Part shown: positions 23,017-35,400 of the stretch, piece after piece
Position numbering within the stretch: position 1 is the stretch's first letter
Layout: each line of letters starts with the position of its first letter
NCBI GenBank assembly: GCA_009746045.1
Contig: RPFO01000231.1
Location: 477,388 to 541,387, forward strand
Reading direction: 5' to 3'
DNA: 64,000 nt
From: Mesostigma viride
Lineage: Eukaryota > Streptophyta > Mesostigmatophyceae > Mesostigmatales > Mesostigmataceae
Position numbers and translations under genes: made by a program
The notes under the pieces: generated by a model
The model's database searches: none
What the model was told of the DNA's origin: nothing
What the model saw: only the letters and a program-made list of their open reading frames with translations

Positions 23017-23210
23017 ACATCTCCTTACATGGCTAACAGCCGAAAATACGTAGGACATGCAAAAAAGAAAACTTAACTACCTAGCTATGGGGGTACTTTG
23101 TCCCAACCCAGGTTCACCCTCGGGTTAGTTAAACCATTTCCCCCCTGACCTCCCACACAAGAGTGAGGTCAGTTGATAGCTAAAAGACGAGAGATGAAAA
23201 CTGGAAGACG

Positions 23211-24712
23211 TCAAAACTCGACGCCACCGAAGTGGCGCCGAAAAGCCGCTGGGTCAAAAGTACCCAGGGCCTGAGCCCAGAGGGCGGGCGGGATGTCCCG
23301 CCCCAGGACTGGCTGCAGTGGAGGCCAATTTAGCGCATGACCGAGAGGGCCGAAGCCCACCGGCTGCGCAGCTGAATGGCCTCTGGCGACTCGCCAGCGA
23401 TGGCGTCGTGCGTCGCCCCCCCATGCCGGAGGCTGTGAAAGGAAAACATCCCCGGGATGCCCATGCGGGCCTCCACAGCCTCCCACAACTGCCTAGCCTG
23501 GCTGTACGTTAGACCCCGAATAAGAAGTGCATCCGGGGGCTGGCCAGCCGTCAGGCGTCGCAGGAGCCACAAAGAAAGTGGAGCCCGGACGAGGACGTGC
23601 TGGGCCGCTCCCTGCGCAGTCTTGGGGTTGCGCAGCACAAGGGCACCGACCGTGGGCCCTGGCTCGAGAAGGGGGTGGCCAGGATGGACCACATCCCGAA
23701 CCCGCAGCCCTAGCGCCTCGCTAATGCGTAAATACTGCTGGAAGGCAATAATAATCAACGCACTCAAATGCACCTGTCGACGTGACACTAGCAACAGGGC
23801 AGTGAAATAGCAAAGGCGCCAGGGCATAGGTGGAGGGCTGACAGCCGGAACAAGCCGCTGCCAACCTGCTAGCAGGCGGTCTGCTAGTACCCAATTCCGA
23901 ACAATGTCGGGGTAGCACAGGTGCAGACACGCCTTGGCGTGCTGGCACAAGGTACGCCCCCGCCCCCCTCTGGCATGGTAGACAGCAGAAATCCACTCAC
24001 AGAAAATGGCTTCGGCGTCAGCTGGGTCGACAGGGCCAGGTGGCGCCCACGCCACGTAGACAGCCACTGCACGCCGGTACGCTGGCAAGGTAGACACAGG
24101 GTTGACTGTGCCCTTCAAACGTGCCAAGTCCCAAGGGCGTCGCGCCCCCTCAGGCCCAGGGTTGGGATGCACGTCACCACACCGGGTCAAGTCAGGAATC
24201 CACGCGCCACGCCGACTGGCCTTGTCAGCTGGGTTGTGGTCGGTGGCCACCCAGACCCAGTGGCTCTGCATGTCGCCAGCCAGTGACAAAGCGCAGTAGC
24301 GCCGAACCAGCTGGTTGAGGCGGTAGGAAGACGACCGCCCCCTGACAAACGCCCCCACCACAGCACTAGAGTCCACGAGCCGGACCACTCGCTTACCTCG
24401 ATACGCCTTGGTCCGGCACGACCACTCGACCCCCTCCGTCGCAGCAATCGCCTCCTTGACGTTGATGTGGTTAGGCCGCCCCGGCCGCCACCTGTAGGAC
24501 AGTGCCGTACGCCAATGGCCACCGCCCAGCAGCCTGTAGCCCCCCTCCTCCATGCCCTCCAGGTCCCAGTCCTCCCCAGACGTTAAGGCTGTCGTCCGCC
24601 ACCCCCGCGCTTCGCGCCGGGTCGCCAGCCGGGCACAATCGGCCCCAGGCAGGTCCCTGAAGACCATGCACCCCACCGCCGGAGTTGCTCGCATCACTTG
24701 CGACGACCCGGT
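23211..24712 (-). pseudogene. DIRS-type RNase H + 2A-like motif + tyrosine recombinase
   Basis: The main frame is 24697-23330 (455 codons). RNase H comes first: HINVKEAIAATEGVEW, LVDSSAVVGAF and the HNPADKASR end motif. CGDVHPNPGP (about residues 190-200) follows; it resembles a 2A ribosome-skipping signal, with His in place of the usual Glu. The recombinase has LRISEALGLRVRD (catalytic Arg), a GALVLRNPKTAQ strand and SFHSLRHGGAT (His-x-x-Arg). The frame ends VMR then TAA, exactly where the nucleophilic Tyr is expected. The C-terminal tail (LNWPPLQPVLGRDIPP...) stays open in another frame to 23211. The Asp-containing start of RNase H (VVASDAS) also needs a frame change at about 24690. Confidence 0.75.
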
Positions 24713-25539
24713 CAGACAGGCCGGGCCCTGGCAGCCTTCAAAAAGGGGGCCAGGTCGATCGCCGCTTGAAGCTCCCGGCAGGCCCCCTCAGGGAGCCGCC
24801 TGCGGCGCCCAGGCAGGGAGGCGTTCATGGCTGCTAGCAGCCGATACGTCTCAGACCACACCGAGAGCATGGGGCGGTACAGCAGATGCATCCACACCCA
24901 CTTCCCAAGCACAGAACTAAGTTCGCGGTAATATGTAAACCCGTGATCCAAGATTCTATGAGTAGCAGCGATGACCGCCACCACACGCTCAGGAACAGGC
25001 ACCACGTCACCATCTCTTTGGTGGATGACACCCACCGCCTGCACACCAGTCTGTTCTGCTGTCGCCCGTACCACCTTGTCAGACTTCTGCACCAGCCCAA
25101 GAGCGGCGTAGGCAGCCTGAACACGATCTAGCTGCTGATTCACTCCATCCACCGACGCACAGTGGGTGAAATGGAGGTCATCGATCGTCACAGCATGCAT
25201 ACCTTCCAGATCCTGCCGAGATTCGAAGCACGGCGAGGGCGCCAAGGGCGCAGCAAGGTCCTTCTCCAGCCTCAGCCGGACGGTCTGCCCCGCCTCGTTA
25301 GCCTCCGCCACCAGGATCAGCGCTGACATGTCGATGCTCAAGCCACGACTAGCCTCCAACGGGGGCTTGGGGCCACAGGGGTACAGCACAGACTGGTGCA
25401 CACACTGCGCCACAGCGACGGCCAGCTTGTTTCCGATTGGCCAGCACAATATCCACGGCCACCCCTTCCGACGTGCCCCACTGTAAGGCCCACAAGATCC
25501 GACCACACCGGCATCCAGGCACAGTACTGCCGCATCCAA
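24712..25539 (-). pseudogene. DIRS-type reverse transcriptase, N-terminally truncated
   Basis: 275 codons. The active-site motif reads AVTIDDLHF, a variant of (Y)xDD. It is followed by QAAYAALGLVQKSDK (the loop and Lys typical of motif D), VQAVGVIHQRDG, and the DIRS-like connection SSVLGKWVWMHLLYRP. The first 60 residues do not match a finger domain and may lie in the wrong frame. It is separated from RNase H by a stop and frame change at 24690-24712. Confidence 0.65.
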
Positions 25540-25609
25540 CGTATGTGACCCGGGTTGAACCCGGTTTCTCTAGGATGACACATGTATCCATTTCCCTGTG
25601 GACTTATGC

Positions 25610-25830
25610 TCACGTGACGCAGTTCCGTGTAAATAAATTGACACATGTCTACGCCGAGCGTATCACGAAAGGTCCAACGAGGGTGCCCTGGCCGTGCACA
25701 GCCAGGGGGATGCCGTGTGAGGACATACCGCACGTGCTGCGTGGGCTTGGTGCCTGCATGCGAGTCTATCTGATCTGTGCGAGCCAAGTGCCCGGCTAGG
25801 CCGAGGCGCCTGTGCCAAAGAACCATTGAA
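25610..25830 (-). mobile_element. LINE-A ORF2 3' fragment
   Basis: The translation gives HRRLGLAGHLARTDQID and a TFRDTLGVDMC segment as in LINE-A. The 3' UTR motif GCTCACGTGACGCAG lies at about 25609-25623. It is truncated on both sides. Confidence 0.75.
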
Positions 25831-26401
25831 GCTGCAATGATTATCAGCCGCTAATTTTTGTGCTTCAAAGCAGCTCATGAGAGGACTACTACAAATAGTA
25901 TACTGCCGCAGAGGCGCCAGCCGGGTGTATTATACGGCACGAGTCTAAAGGCTGAAGCATGAGAGCAGGGGGCCTCAGTCGCCGTGCTGGCCGACCCCTC
26001 ATAGGGCCCTTGAGCCGTCAGGCCAGATCGATCCGCGCCAGGCACTTTGATAGCCAGCCAGATCCAGCTCAATCCGGCCCGGATTCGCGACGGCCGGATC
26101 CGACACATCCGCTGCTAAGTTAAGCAGCGTTGAGGATCCGGCCGGGCCACCCAGCCCCCCCCGTGAATACAAGCTTCGGAGTCCAGCTGGGTCCAGGCAG
26201 ATCTGACTACCTTGATTCGGCCCTCGCTGAAGCAGGAAGAGTTCGTTCTACAGCGTGAGCGCAGAGTTGCAATCTATGCTGTAATAGAGTGATCCACATT
26301 TTGTAAGAAAAATGACAAAATTGGTACCCACATGACGCAATCACGCGTTTTCAATGCACATGCAGGTTGTCACATGCCATGGAAAGTCCTTTTACTACCC
26401 G
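25831..26401. other. Spacer 3' of the CrtI-type gene
   Basis: Contains repeated CCGGATC/GATCCGG words (about 26020-26150) but no ORF I can support. It should hold the 3' UTR of the minus-strand gene that ends at 26402. Confidence 0.35.
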
Positions 26402-29400
26402 TTATCTGCTATTGAAATAGTCAAGCACACGCTCTTCACAAAGACCAGCGCCCACCAAGACCAAAGGTACTCCATTGCCTGGCCTTGTTGAAGCTCCGAC
26501 AAAGAACAAGCCCTGCAAGCACCAAGGCAGCCAAGCCAACCAGTTAGAATCGATTCACTACCAGACATTCCAATCAGTCCACAAGGAGTTATTCTCAACT
26601 AATGATGGATGCAACAGCGCCACATCGAGGCGTTTTCACCTTAGTACCAACCCATGATGATCCCCTCTCCAGCAGAAGTACAGAGTTGATTTGCTATATA
26701 ATTGAGCTTAGTTTTATGGTTGCATCCGTCTAATCCAGCACACCTCTGGATGGCACGTGGAGTGATAAGCTACCTGTTCGGATTACACTCTCAACATCAA
26801 TGTTTATCATAACTGACGTAAAACCGATACGCACTTGAAAAACCACACTACAAAGCCCCAGCAAGTACTGGAGATAAAAATATCGTGGTTCCCTGAACAT
26901 AGTTTCTTGATAGTGAGATGGAAGGGTAGCCGCTACAGCTAGGTTATAGGGTTCACGTGACATACCTTTTGAGGCCGCTGCGGCCTGATCCGGATCGGTA
27001 GTGACAGAAAATTTGGCCAGTTTTTTTCTGGCCAGGTGGCAGGAGCTAGGTCGTGATATAAACCTGCCACTGTTTAGGTTTCTTTGTCAATGAAGTAGTG
27101 ATTAAATCGATATAGGCTCTTTCTCTCACGCAATATGTGACCTAATATCCCCGGAAGACTTACGTAAGCCGCCGGCAATTAGAACGCCATATAGCGTCAT
27201 TTGTTCAGACGCAAAATTTGCGTGGCGAAAAAATGTCGTCCGGGCCAAGGCCGCGAGACACGCAAATAAAGACAAAAACCCACCTAGCTAAGCTTCGCCT
27301 CTTTTCTTTTCCCGCCCACCCTCCCTGCGTGTTTTGCGGTAGGGCTAGCCTTTGACAAGCAATAAGTGTTCCCATGAGCATCGGTTGCCCGGATGTGGCC
27401 TGCCTTTTGCATGTGCTCCACTCATTGTTTTTATCAATAGTCTGGTCACCCTGGAGTTCCACGGTTAATAGAATTGGAATATGTACCACCGTCCCTGAAT
27501 AGTCACCCTTGACCCCGAATGCACAATGGACAGACGGAGGACACCCAGGCTTGTCTCACTGCCGGGAGGGCAGGCCGCTGGCCACAGCATATGCCTTCTG
27601 TGCCCTAACTAGTACTAGCTAGAACTAGTACTAGTGTTGACATGCTTCCCGAGTTCGGCATCCAGCGAGTACTACCTAGTGTTGAAAGGCTTCTCAAGTT
27701 TGGCCTCACCTGGATGGATGGGTCCATCTTGTCATCCTCATAAATGGGGGAACTAGCTAGTACTAGTGTTGTAGTACTAGTACGGGCACTACTAGCACTA
27801 GTACTAGTACTAGTACTAGTGTTGTAATGCTTTATGCTTCTCAAGTTCGGTGCCCACCTGGATGGATGGGCCCACGTTGCTATCATCATAACTGTTGTTA
27901 TTACATAGCATACTGTAATAATGCTCATGACATCTAGTGATTTCCTGCACCCACCTGGATGGATGGGTCCACGTTGTTTGGCCGGAAATGCGCCAGCTGG
28001 AAGAAGCCGTGGGACAGCCCGAACGCAGCACCCTGCGCCACGTTGTACCTGCGCAAAGCAGGGAGTCAACCTCGGAGTAGGCTTCTTATCCAAAAAGTGG
28101 TGCATTCACACATACGTGCCCTGGGCCAGGTTGGACCTGCACACGATAAGCACATACACTTGATACTGTGCAACTAAATTGTTCGATGTGAGTAACGTTA
28201 TTAAGCATCACAGTGTTTTCCCAAATAACCTCACCGTTGAGAGTTTCTAAATATGTAGCGATACAGCTCATTGTTGGATGTATCATAATAATTGCAAGAC
28301 ATCATAATAATTGCAAGGCATCATAATAATTGCCGGTCTCGCCTTTGCCTGAATAGGCATGGCAATCTTCGTGGAATCCTACACTGTCACATTGCTGGCG
28401 TGTAGGCAAACACAAGCCACTAGGCTACACTATACTGGTAGGATAGACAATACTATATCGCTCCCTACCACAGATAAGGCTACACTTTACTGGTAGGATA
28501 GACAGTACTATATCGCTCCCTACCACAGATACGACATCGCTCCCTACCACCGATTCTATATCGCTCCCTAACGCCGATATGGCATCGCTCCCTACTATAT
28601 CGCTTCCTACCACCCCACAAGTGCTCTGCCAGATGGTCAGCGGGTACACAAACTGCCGGTGACCTGCCAGCATGATGCATACTTAGATATAGAACAGGAG
28701 CGCAACTATCTAGCTATAGCTCGCCCACCCACATCACCTGATCTGCCAGATCGCCGGCGAGTACACAAACACGAGCCTTTGTGTCACTGCATCTATGTTA
28801 CAACCAGATGACTATGGTATGTCAGGAGCATCGTGTCATCATAAGGATCCAGTGTACTGCAATTATCCACGTTACCTGCTCTGCCAGACGGTCGGCGAGT
28901 ATACAAACTCGTCAATGATGTGCTTCCGCAGGTCGCCCACGCCGCACTCCTCGAAACGACGCAGCACCGCCTCCCTGGCAGCCGCGACGAGCTCTGCGAG
29001 GTTTCGAGATGCACGCGGGGGACACAAATCGGAAGTGAAGGTGGACAGCAACTGAACCATTAATACCGTGAACAGGGGCTCTGCCAGAGAGACGTACCAG
29101 GGCGACAAATATAGGAAAGGTAAATGACTAAAGAGAATCATACGGGACATTGGCTATCTACTGCCAAGAGCTCTATATCGACAAATATAGGAAAGGTAAA
29201 TGATTAAAGAGAATCATACGGGACATTGGCTATCTACTGCCAAGAGCTTCATATCGAAAAATATAGGATAGGTAAATGATTAAAGAGAATCATACGGGAG
29301 ATTGGCTATCTACTGCCAAGAGCTCCGTGCAGTACGAGGCATAGACCATAGCACCCTGATATTACTTTGAGTCCTGCGAGGCACAATCTGCGCCGAAATA

Positions 29401-32400
29401 CATCGACTAGACAGGTAGTAGGTACAAAACATATACTGCTAATCAGAAACTTAGCCCATCTGTGGCCACGAGCTTTGCAAGTCTCAACTTGACGGGTAGT
29501 AGGTACAAAACATAAACTACGAATCATATAGTAGTACTACTACTCATCAGAAACTAAGACCGTTTGTGGCCACGAGCTTTCCAAGGATCAATTGATGCTC
29601 ACATCGATGCTTGAAAGGTTTTTTGCTGTAAGGTTGTCTACTGTAAGGTACAACTACACTAAACTATGGAAGCTGCGGGTGTTGTGGACTCAGGCGGACT
29701 GCACAGCAAGAGGGTGACTGCTGATTGAAGGAGACGGCAAAAGGGATGCAATGTTAGAGTGCATACTACTATAAAGTCAGTGTCGGCTGGTAAGACATCG
29801 GCAGCGGCGAGTTACGTTACCAGATTCAGGGGGCAAGGTGCCTCCCTGCTGCTTTTGCTGCTCCTGCTGCTGTTGAAGATTGGCCACCGGAAGGAGAACC
29901 GTGATCGCATCCTTGCCTGCAAAAGTATAGCCAGTCTCCCACAGACAAATAAGTATATAATTTCACACACAGATCCAGGTTCAGGTCCTGCAAAAGTACA
30001 CACGGACAGATCCAGGCTCAGGTCCTGCAAAAGTACACACGGACAGATCCAGGCTCAGGTCCTGCAAAAGTATACACGGACAGATCCAGGCTCAGGTTCT
30101 GCAAAAGTACACACAGACAGATCCAGGCTCAGGGACCCGTTCCGTGAATCCAGGGTGTTTGGAAGACATGCATGATTATGAACTGTGGATAGTTCAGGAT
30201 CCTAACATACATAAAGAGGGCTTGTCATCATGAGGGTTTGTCATAATGAGGGATGGCCATCATGAGGGTTCGCCATCTGTACTTAGACTTTCCAACAAGA
30301 GGATGACGCAAGGTTAGCTCGGATGGCATAGTTTCTCACCTAAGGGCAGGAGTCTAGAGCTCTGGGTTTAGGGATAAGGAATGAGGATTTGGAGCCGTTA
30401 CTACTGCTTCACCTCTAATCAAGTATGCAGCCTAGTATACATTTGCTATTTGTTAATTGACAGCCTGTGTGTGCAAGACCATATACAAAACACTGTGATA
30501 TACTCTGATGCGTTACCGGGTTGAACTGGTCGTAACAGGTACCTTCCATATTTACAGAGCTTTAACTACAAGTGATCTGGAATCCAGCCTTTGCCCCCTT
30601 TTTCTTGAGTGGTTGCCTTGCTCAGCTCTAGCGCATCTAGACCACAGAGCTGTCAGACCAAGGTCAGCGGTCCAAACCTTCGTCACCGGCGCTTTAACTA
30701 AGGAGCCGAGCAGGGAAAGCAGTCCTCCCTCAAACTTACTCACAGGCGCTTCAACCATAGAGCTGAGCAGAGAAGCGGCCCAAACCTAAGCTACAGGCTC
30801 TTGACCTATGGAGCTGAGCAGGGCACGCGGTCTTTTCCTTAGGCACTTCAGCTACATGCGCTTCAGTTACAGGCGCTTTCGTACCTTCTGGGGCAACGGA
30901 TGGGTCGGTCCTGGCCGGCGCGTGGACGTAAAAGTTTGGCCGCCGCGGCAGCTGCTGCGCGGTGCTCGCTCGGCGCCAGCTGGCCTCGTACTCGTCGGAG
31001 AGGAAGACGCTGTGGTGGAGCAGGCGGTCGGGCCGGGTGTCCAGGCACCTGGTTGAGCGGGGATGTAGGGTGTACAGTGCGGATAGTTAGTTGTGAAAGG
31101 ATGAGGAGGATTATAAAGGAAGCAGATGAGCTAGACATGGTAACTGGTAATGATTCTCGGGTGTCTGAGAGGAAGACGATGAAGTGGAGCAGGCGGTCGG
31201 GCCGGTGTTGAGGCACGTGGTCACACAATGGTGCTGGGTGTTGGGTTGGGTGTTTGGTGGCAGTGCAGATGTCACGCTGGTTCTTAATTTAGCTGCGGCG
31301 GTGTATCGATACGGAGCGATATGCGCATGTTTAGTTAGGCACCTGGTGCCGTATGATGGTATTGGATGATGTCGTTGGGTGGGTGAACCGTGCAGATGTC
31401 ATGTTGGTTGTTTAATGTTGATGGTAGTAGAACTCTGTAGAAGATTAACTATGTGGGTATTTAATATAAAGCTACTACTCATGATATTAAACCAAATACG
31501 AAGGAGACTATTGAATAAAAAGCTACTACTCATGATATTAAACCAAATACGAAGGAGACTATTGAATAAAAAGCCTACTACTCATGATATTAAACCAAAT
31601 ACGAAGGAGACTATTGAATAAAAAGCTACTACTCATGATATTAAACCAAATACAAAGGAGACTCCTGCATGTTGGGTCACCTGGTTGAGCGGGGGTGTTG
31701 GGTGATGTTGTTGTTGTGTGGTGTTTGATGATGTTGTTGGGTGGGTTCGCCCGTGCAGACACCATGTGGAAGGGCTAGGAGGATTGTAGTTAGTGACAGA
31801 TAGGGACGCTAGCAAGATACACATGTGTCACGGTGTCAGGCACCTGGTTAGTGTGGCGGTGTTTGGTGGGCCCACCGTGATCCGTGATGTAAAGATGGCG
31901 TGATGTAAAGATGGTTAGTTGGTGGGTTGATTAATTAGGGTGGTAACTGACACGGCTACTACAATCTATAAACCGTTCCCTCTGCCGTTCCGTATCAGGC
32001 CGCACCGGGCCCAAAAGGTTGGTCACATAAACCCTATAACCCAGCCATAGCAGCTACTCTTTCATCTCACCATACAGAACCTATGGTCGGAGAACCACCT
32101 CGTGCATGCTGAGGCACCTGGTTTGCGTGACGGTATTGGGTGCATAACACATGCCACTGGCCACATAACGCAGACACCATGTGACTGGATATAATTCTAT
32201 TTGTTTGGGATAGAATACTATAACTTGTATAAAGAGCACTATTGTTTGTGATACTACTAGTTAGAATAATATAATTTGTGATATAGCCCTATTATTTGCG
32301 GACATTAAGGCACCTGGCTTCATGACGGTCCAGGGTGCCCGCATCGGGCGCATGTCTTGTGCATTCAGTGAACACCACCACTTGAATAGAAGTACAACAC

Positions 32401-35400
32401 CTATACTATATGCCACATGTATCTGCCTCCACCTTAATGATTGCCGGCGCACACGATTGTATGTTGGGTGGACACAAGCATAGTAGGTTTAGGTTTGGGG
32501 TTGGGTCAACAATGGGGGTGGTGAGAAGGAAGGGGCCTGCAGTACTGGGACATTCATTGGGGGGCATGCGGTTGGAGCTTTACGGTGTGGCGGTTTGGCG
32601 ATGCAGCCTACAGAGAGTAGCCATGTGCTGAGCCTTAATTCTTGCCCGCCCTCTTGCTCCTGAATTAAAGGCTTGTTTCCTCAAGCCCTAGATTCCCTGC
32701 CGTGCTGATGTCAACTGCAGACGTCACGTAGCTCGAGCTTGGACAACGCTAGGCACCGCTGTGATGCTGGCCATGTGCTGTTTTCAGTAAAAAGCGGTTC
32801 TAATCGAGGAGTGGGATCAGGCAACGGCAGCAAGCTCCCAATCTCATACACCAGGCTTGGCCCCCAGCCAGCCAAGAAAAACTAAAATTTTTCTATTCAA
32901 GACTCTTGACTTTGAAGTAGCGCATTTCCTCACCAGTTGAAGGCGATGACCCCGGCGCTGTACTGCAGCCGGTGCAGCCGTTCGCCCTCGGACTTCGCGC
33001 CGGCATCGTTGATCAAGTGTTTGTAGATATAGCTGCCCGCCAAAGCGCAATGTTCATGGTATCAAGGAGAAAGAAACATATACTTTTCTATGATTTTTCT
33101 TAAGTCCAGGAGTGATAGTAGTATATTCTTAGTATTTATGTACCACTACTTAGTATTTATTACTCTAGGTAATAACCCGGAAGAAAGACAGATGTTTAGG
33201 TACTTAAAAGTAGATCCATGAAGTTTGAAAAATATCCGCAAGAATCTATGTCCACCATACAAACAACAGTCCCCCGTTGTAGAGGCCTCCATACCCACCA
33301 TTAGCGAACTACTTGAGCAAATGAACGGACAAAGTCGCAGTAACGCTTCCAGTGAAGGTATTACGAGCAGAGCGTTATGAGACATACTGGGCAGGACGCG
33401 GTGGAACTCCTGTAACAAACTATACGATAATTACAAAGCCATCTGTGTACCAGCCATCCCTAATCCTTACACGCTTGCACAAGGTCCTTCTTATATAAAT
33501 ATCACAAAATCTTAACGCATTCATATTTTTATACAACAGTATTACCAATCCACAATGCACTCCCCTAGTATCATTCTTATATAACAATCACAATTAATCC
33601 ACAATGCATTCCTCTAGTATCAATCTTATATAACAATCACAATCAATCCACAATGCACTCCCCTCGTATCATTCTTATATAACAATCACAATTAATCCAC
33701 AATGCATTCCTCTAGTATCAATCTTATATAACAATCACAATCAATCCACAATGCACTCCTCTAGTATCATTCTTATATAACAATCACAATTAATCCACAA
33801 CGCACTCCTCTAGTATCATTCTTATATAACAATCACAATCGATCCACAATGCATGCCTCTAGTATCATTCTTATGTAACAATCACAATCAATCCACAATG
33901 CACTCCTCTAGTATCATTCTTATGTAACAATCACAATGCACTCCTCTATACAATAATCCACAATGCACTCCTCTAGAATTCTTTCAAACTCACGGGAGGT
34001 CCGCATTCCCCACCACTGCCGATGCAGGGAACGCGGCTCCGTCCTTTAAACGGACGCCCGTCACCCTTCTATCGCCAGCGTCCACCTCGATGCTTGCCAC
34101 CTGGGGAGGCCAGGGAGTGGAGGTGGCGATAAACCAGCAGTTAGCGCGGGAATAAGTGAGCAATAAGTGAGCAATAGCAGTACGTTATTGTGGTGACGTT
34201 ATATTCCAGTAGCAGTAGGTAACGGTGGTAGTAGCGGTGGTGGTAAGCCAGCAGTAGGTAGTGGTGGTGGTAAGCCAGCAGTAAGGAAGAAGTAAAGAAG
34301 CGTCTAGTAAAACGTACATCGGGCGTGGAAAAGGACGTAAGAAAGGTGATGGATGCCAGGGATAGAGGGCAGGCCGCTTATCAGTTGCGTGGCACCTAGG
34401 CTATGCAGGTTGGAGGTCCCCTCAACCACTTGTTTAGTTACTGGCTATGCAGCCATGCGAGCCCTCAATCAGTTGTCCTATAGCAGTATTATGGCAAGCA
34501 GTTAGTGGTTAGCCATGTGCCACCATTGATAAACACGGATCATACCTGCAAGGCCGCTAGGTATGGTACAGCAGCGCCGAGGGACCCTTTTACCTTTGCT
34601 ACTGAAGTTCCACCTATCCCTCCCTTGAAAAAGTCTGCCACATGTTGTACAGATGGGCGACAGGGCGGTACTAGCTGGGCACGCTCGCTATATTCTGTCC
34701 AATGTTACAAAATAAAAAATGAACTCAAAAGCAGATGGTTTGGGAAGCAATCCACGGGTAGTAGTACCTGGGGATGCAGTGGGTGGCAGAAACAAGCTCA
34801 AAAAGCTTCCATGGTAAGGTACGATAGTCCTAGTATAATGGTTCAGGGCCTGTTGAAATCGGGAGCGCAGTGGGCAATCAAGGGGAGAAGAACATGGAGC
34901 TGATGTTGGGAGGCTATACCGTGGGAGGCTATATCGTTCGATTTAGCCTAACCACAATGCACTGTGTATCTTCATTCACATTTCGCTCATTTTTACAGCC
35001 TGGCAAGGAAACCACCTCTCAGGCCCTTGGACTCCAACCTTTCGCACTCACATGGCGTTTACCTTGCACTCACATGGCTCTTACCTCGTACTCACATGGC
35101 TCTTACCTCGTACTCACATGGCTCTTACCCCACACTCACATGGCTCTTACCTCTACTCACATGGCTCTTACCTCGTACTCACATGGCTCTTACCCCGCAC
35201 TCACATGGCTCTTACCTTGCACTCATGAGGCTCTTACCTCGCACTCATGGCTCCTCTATATGGTTCTTATATATGGCTCTCATATAGGCTCTCACCTCGG
35301 CGTTCAGCTGGAGCTTGACACCATTCTTCTCCGCGATCCCTCTCAACGCGTCCCGAATCTTCCACCCCACAGCGCAAGAACACACACGGATAAAAAATGG

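Larger units (their letters stand above)
22303..25539 (-). mobile_element. DIRS/Ngaro-type (kangaroo/PAT-like) tyrosine-recombinase retroelement, 5'-truncated
   Basis: In element order: RT (25539-24712), RNase H and tyrosine recombinase (24697-23211), then a 3' region with two direct repeats (23016-22825 and 22584-22391) around a unique spacer. That order fits the B1-A2-B2 end of split-direct-repeat elements such as Volvox kangaroo. The matching A1 repeat and the RT N-terminus are missing on the right, where a LINE-A fragment begins at about 25610. There is no APE endonuclease or integrase. Confidence 0.75.

Noticed and set aside
27770-27825. ACTAGTACTAGT palindromic run as a regulatory site
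   Set aside because: Simple repeat within the duplicated units of intron 16; no independent support.
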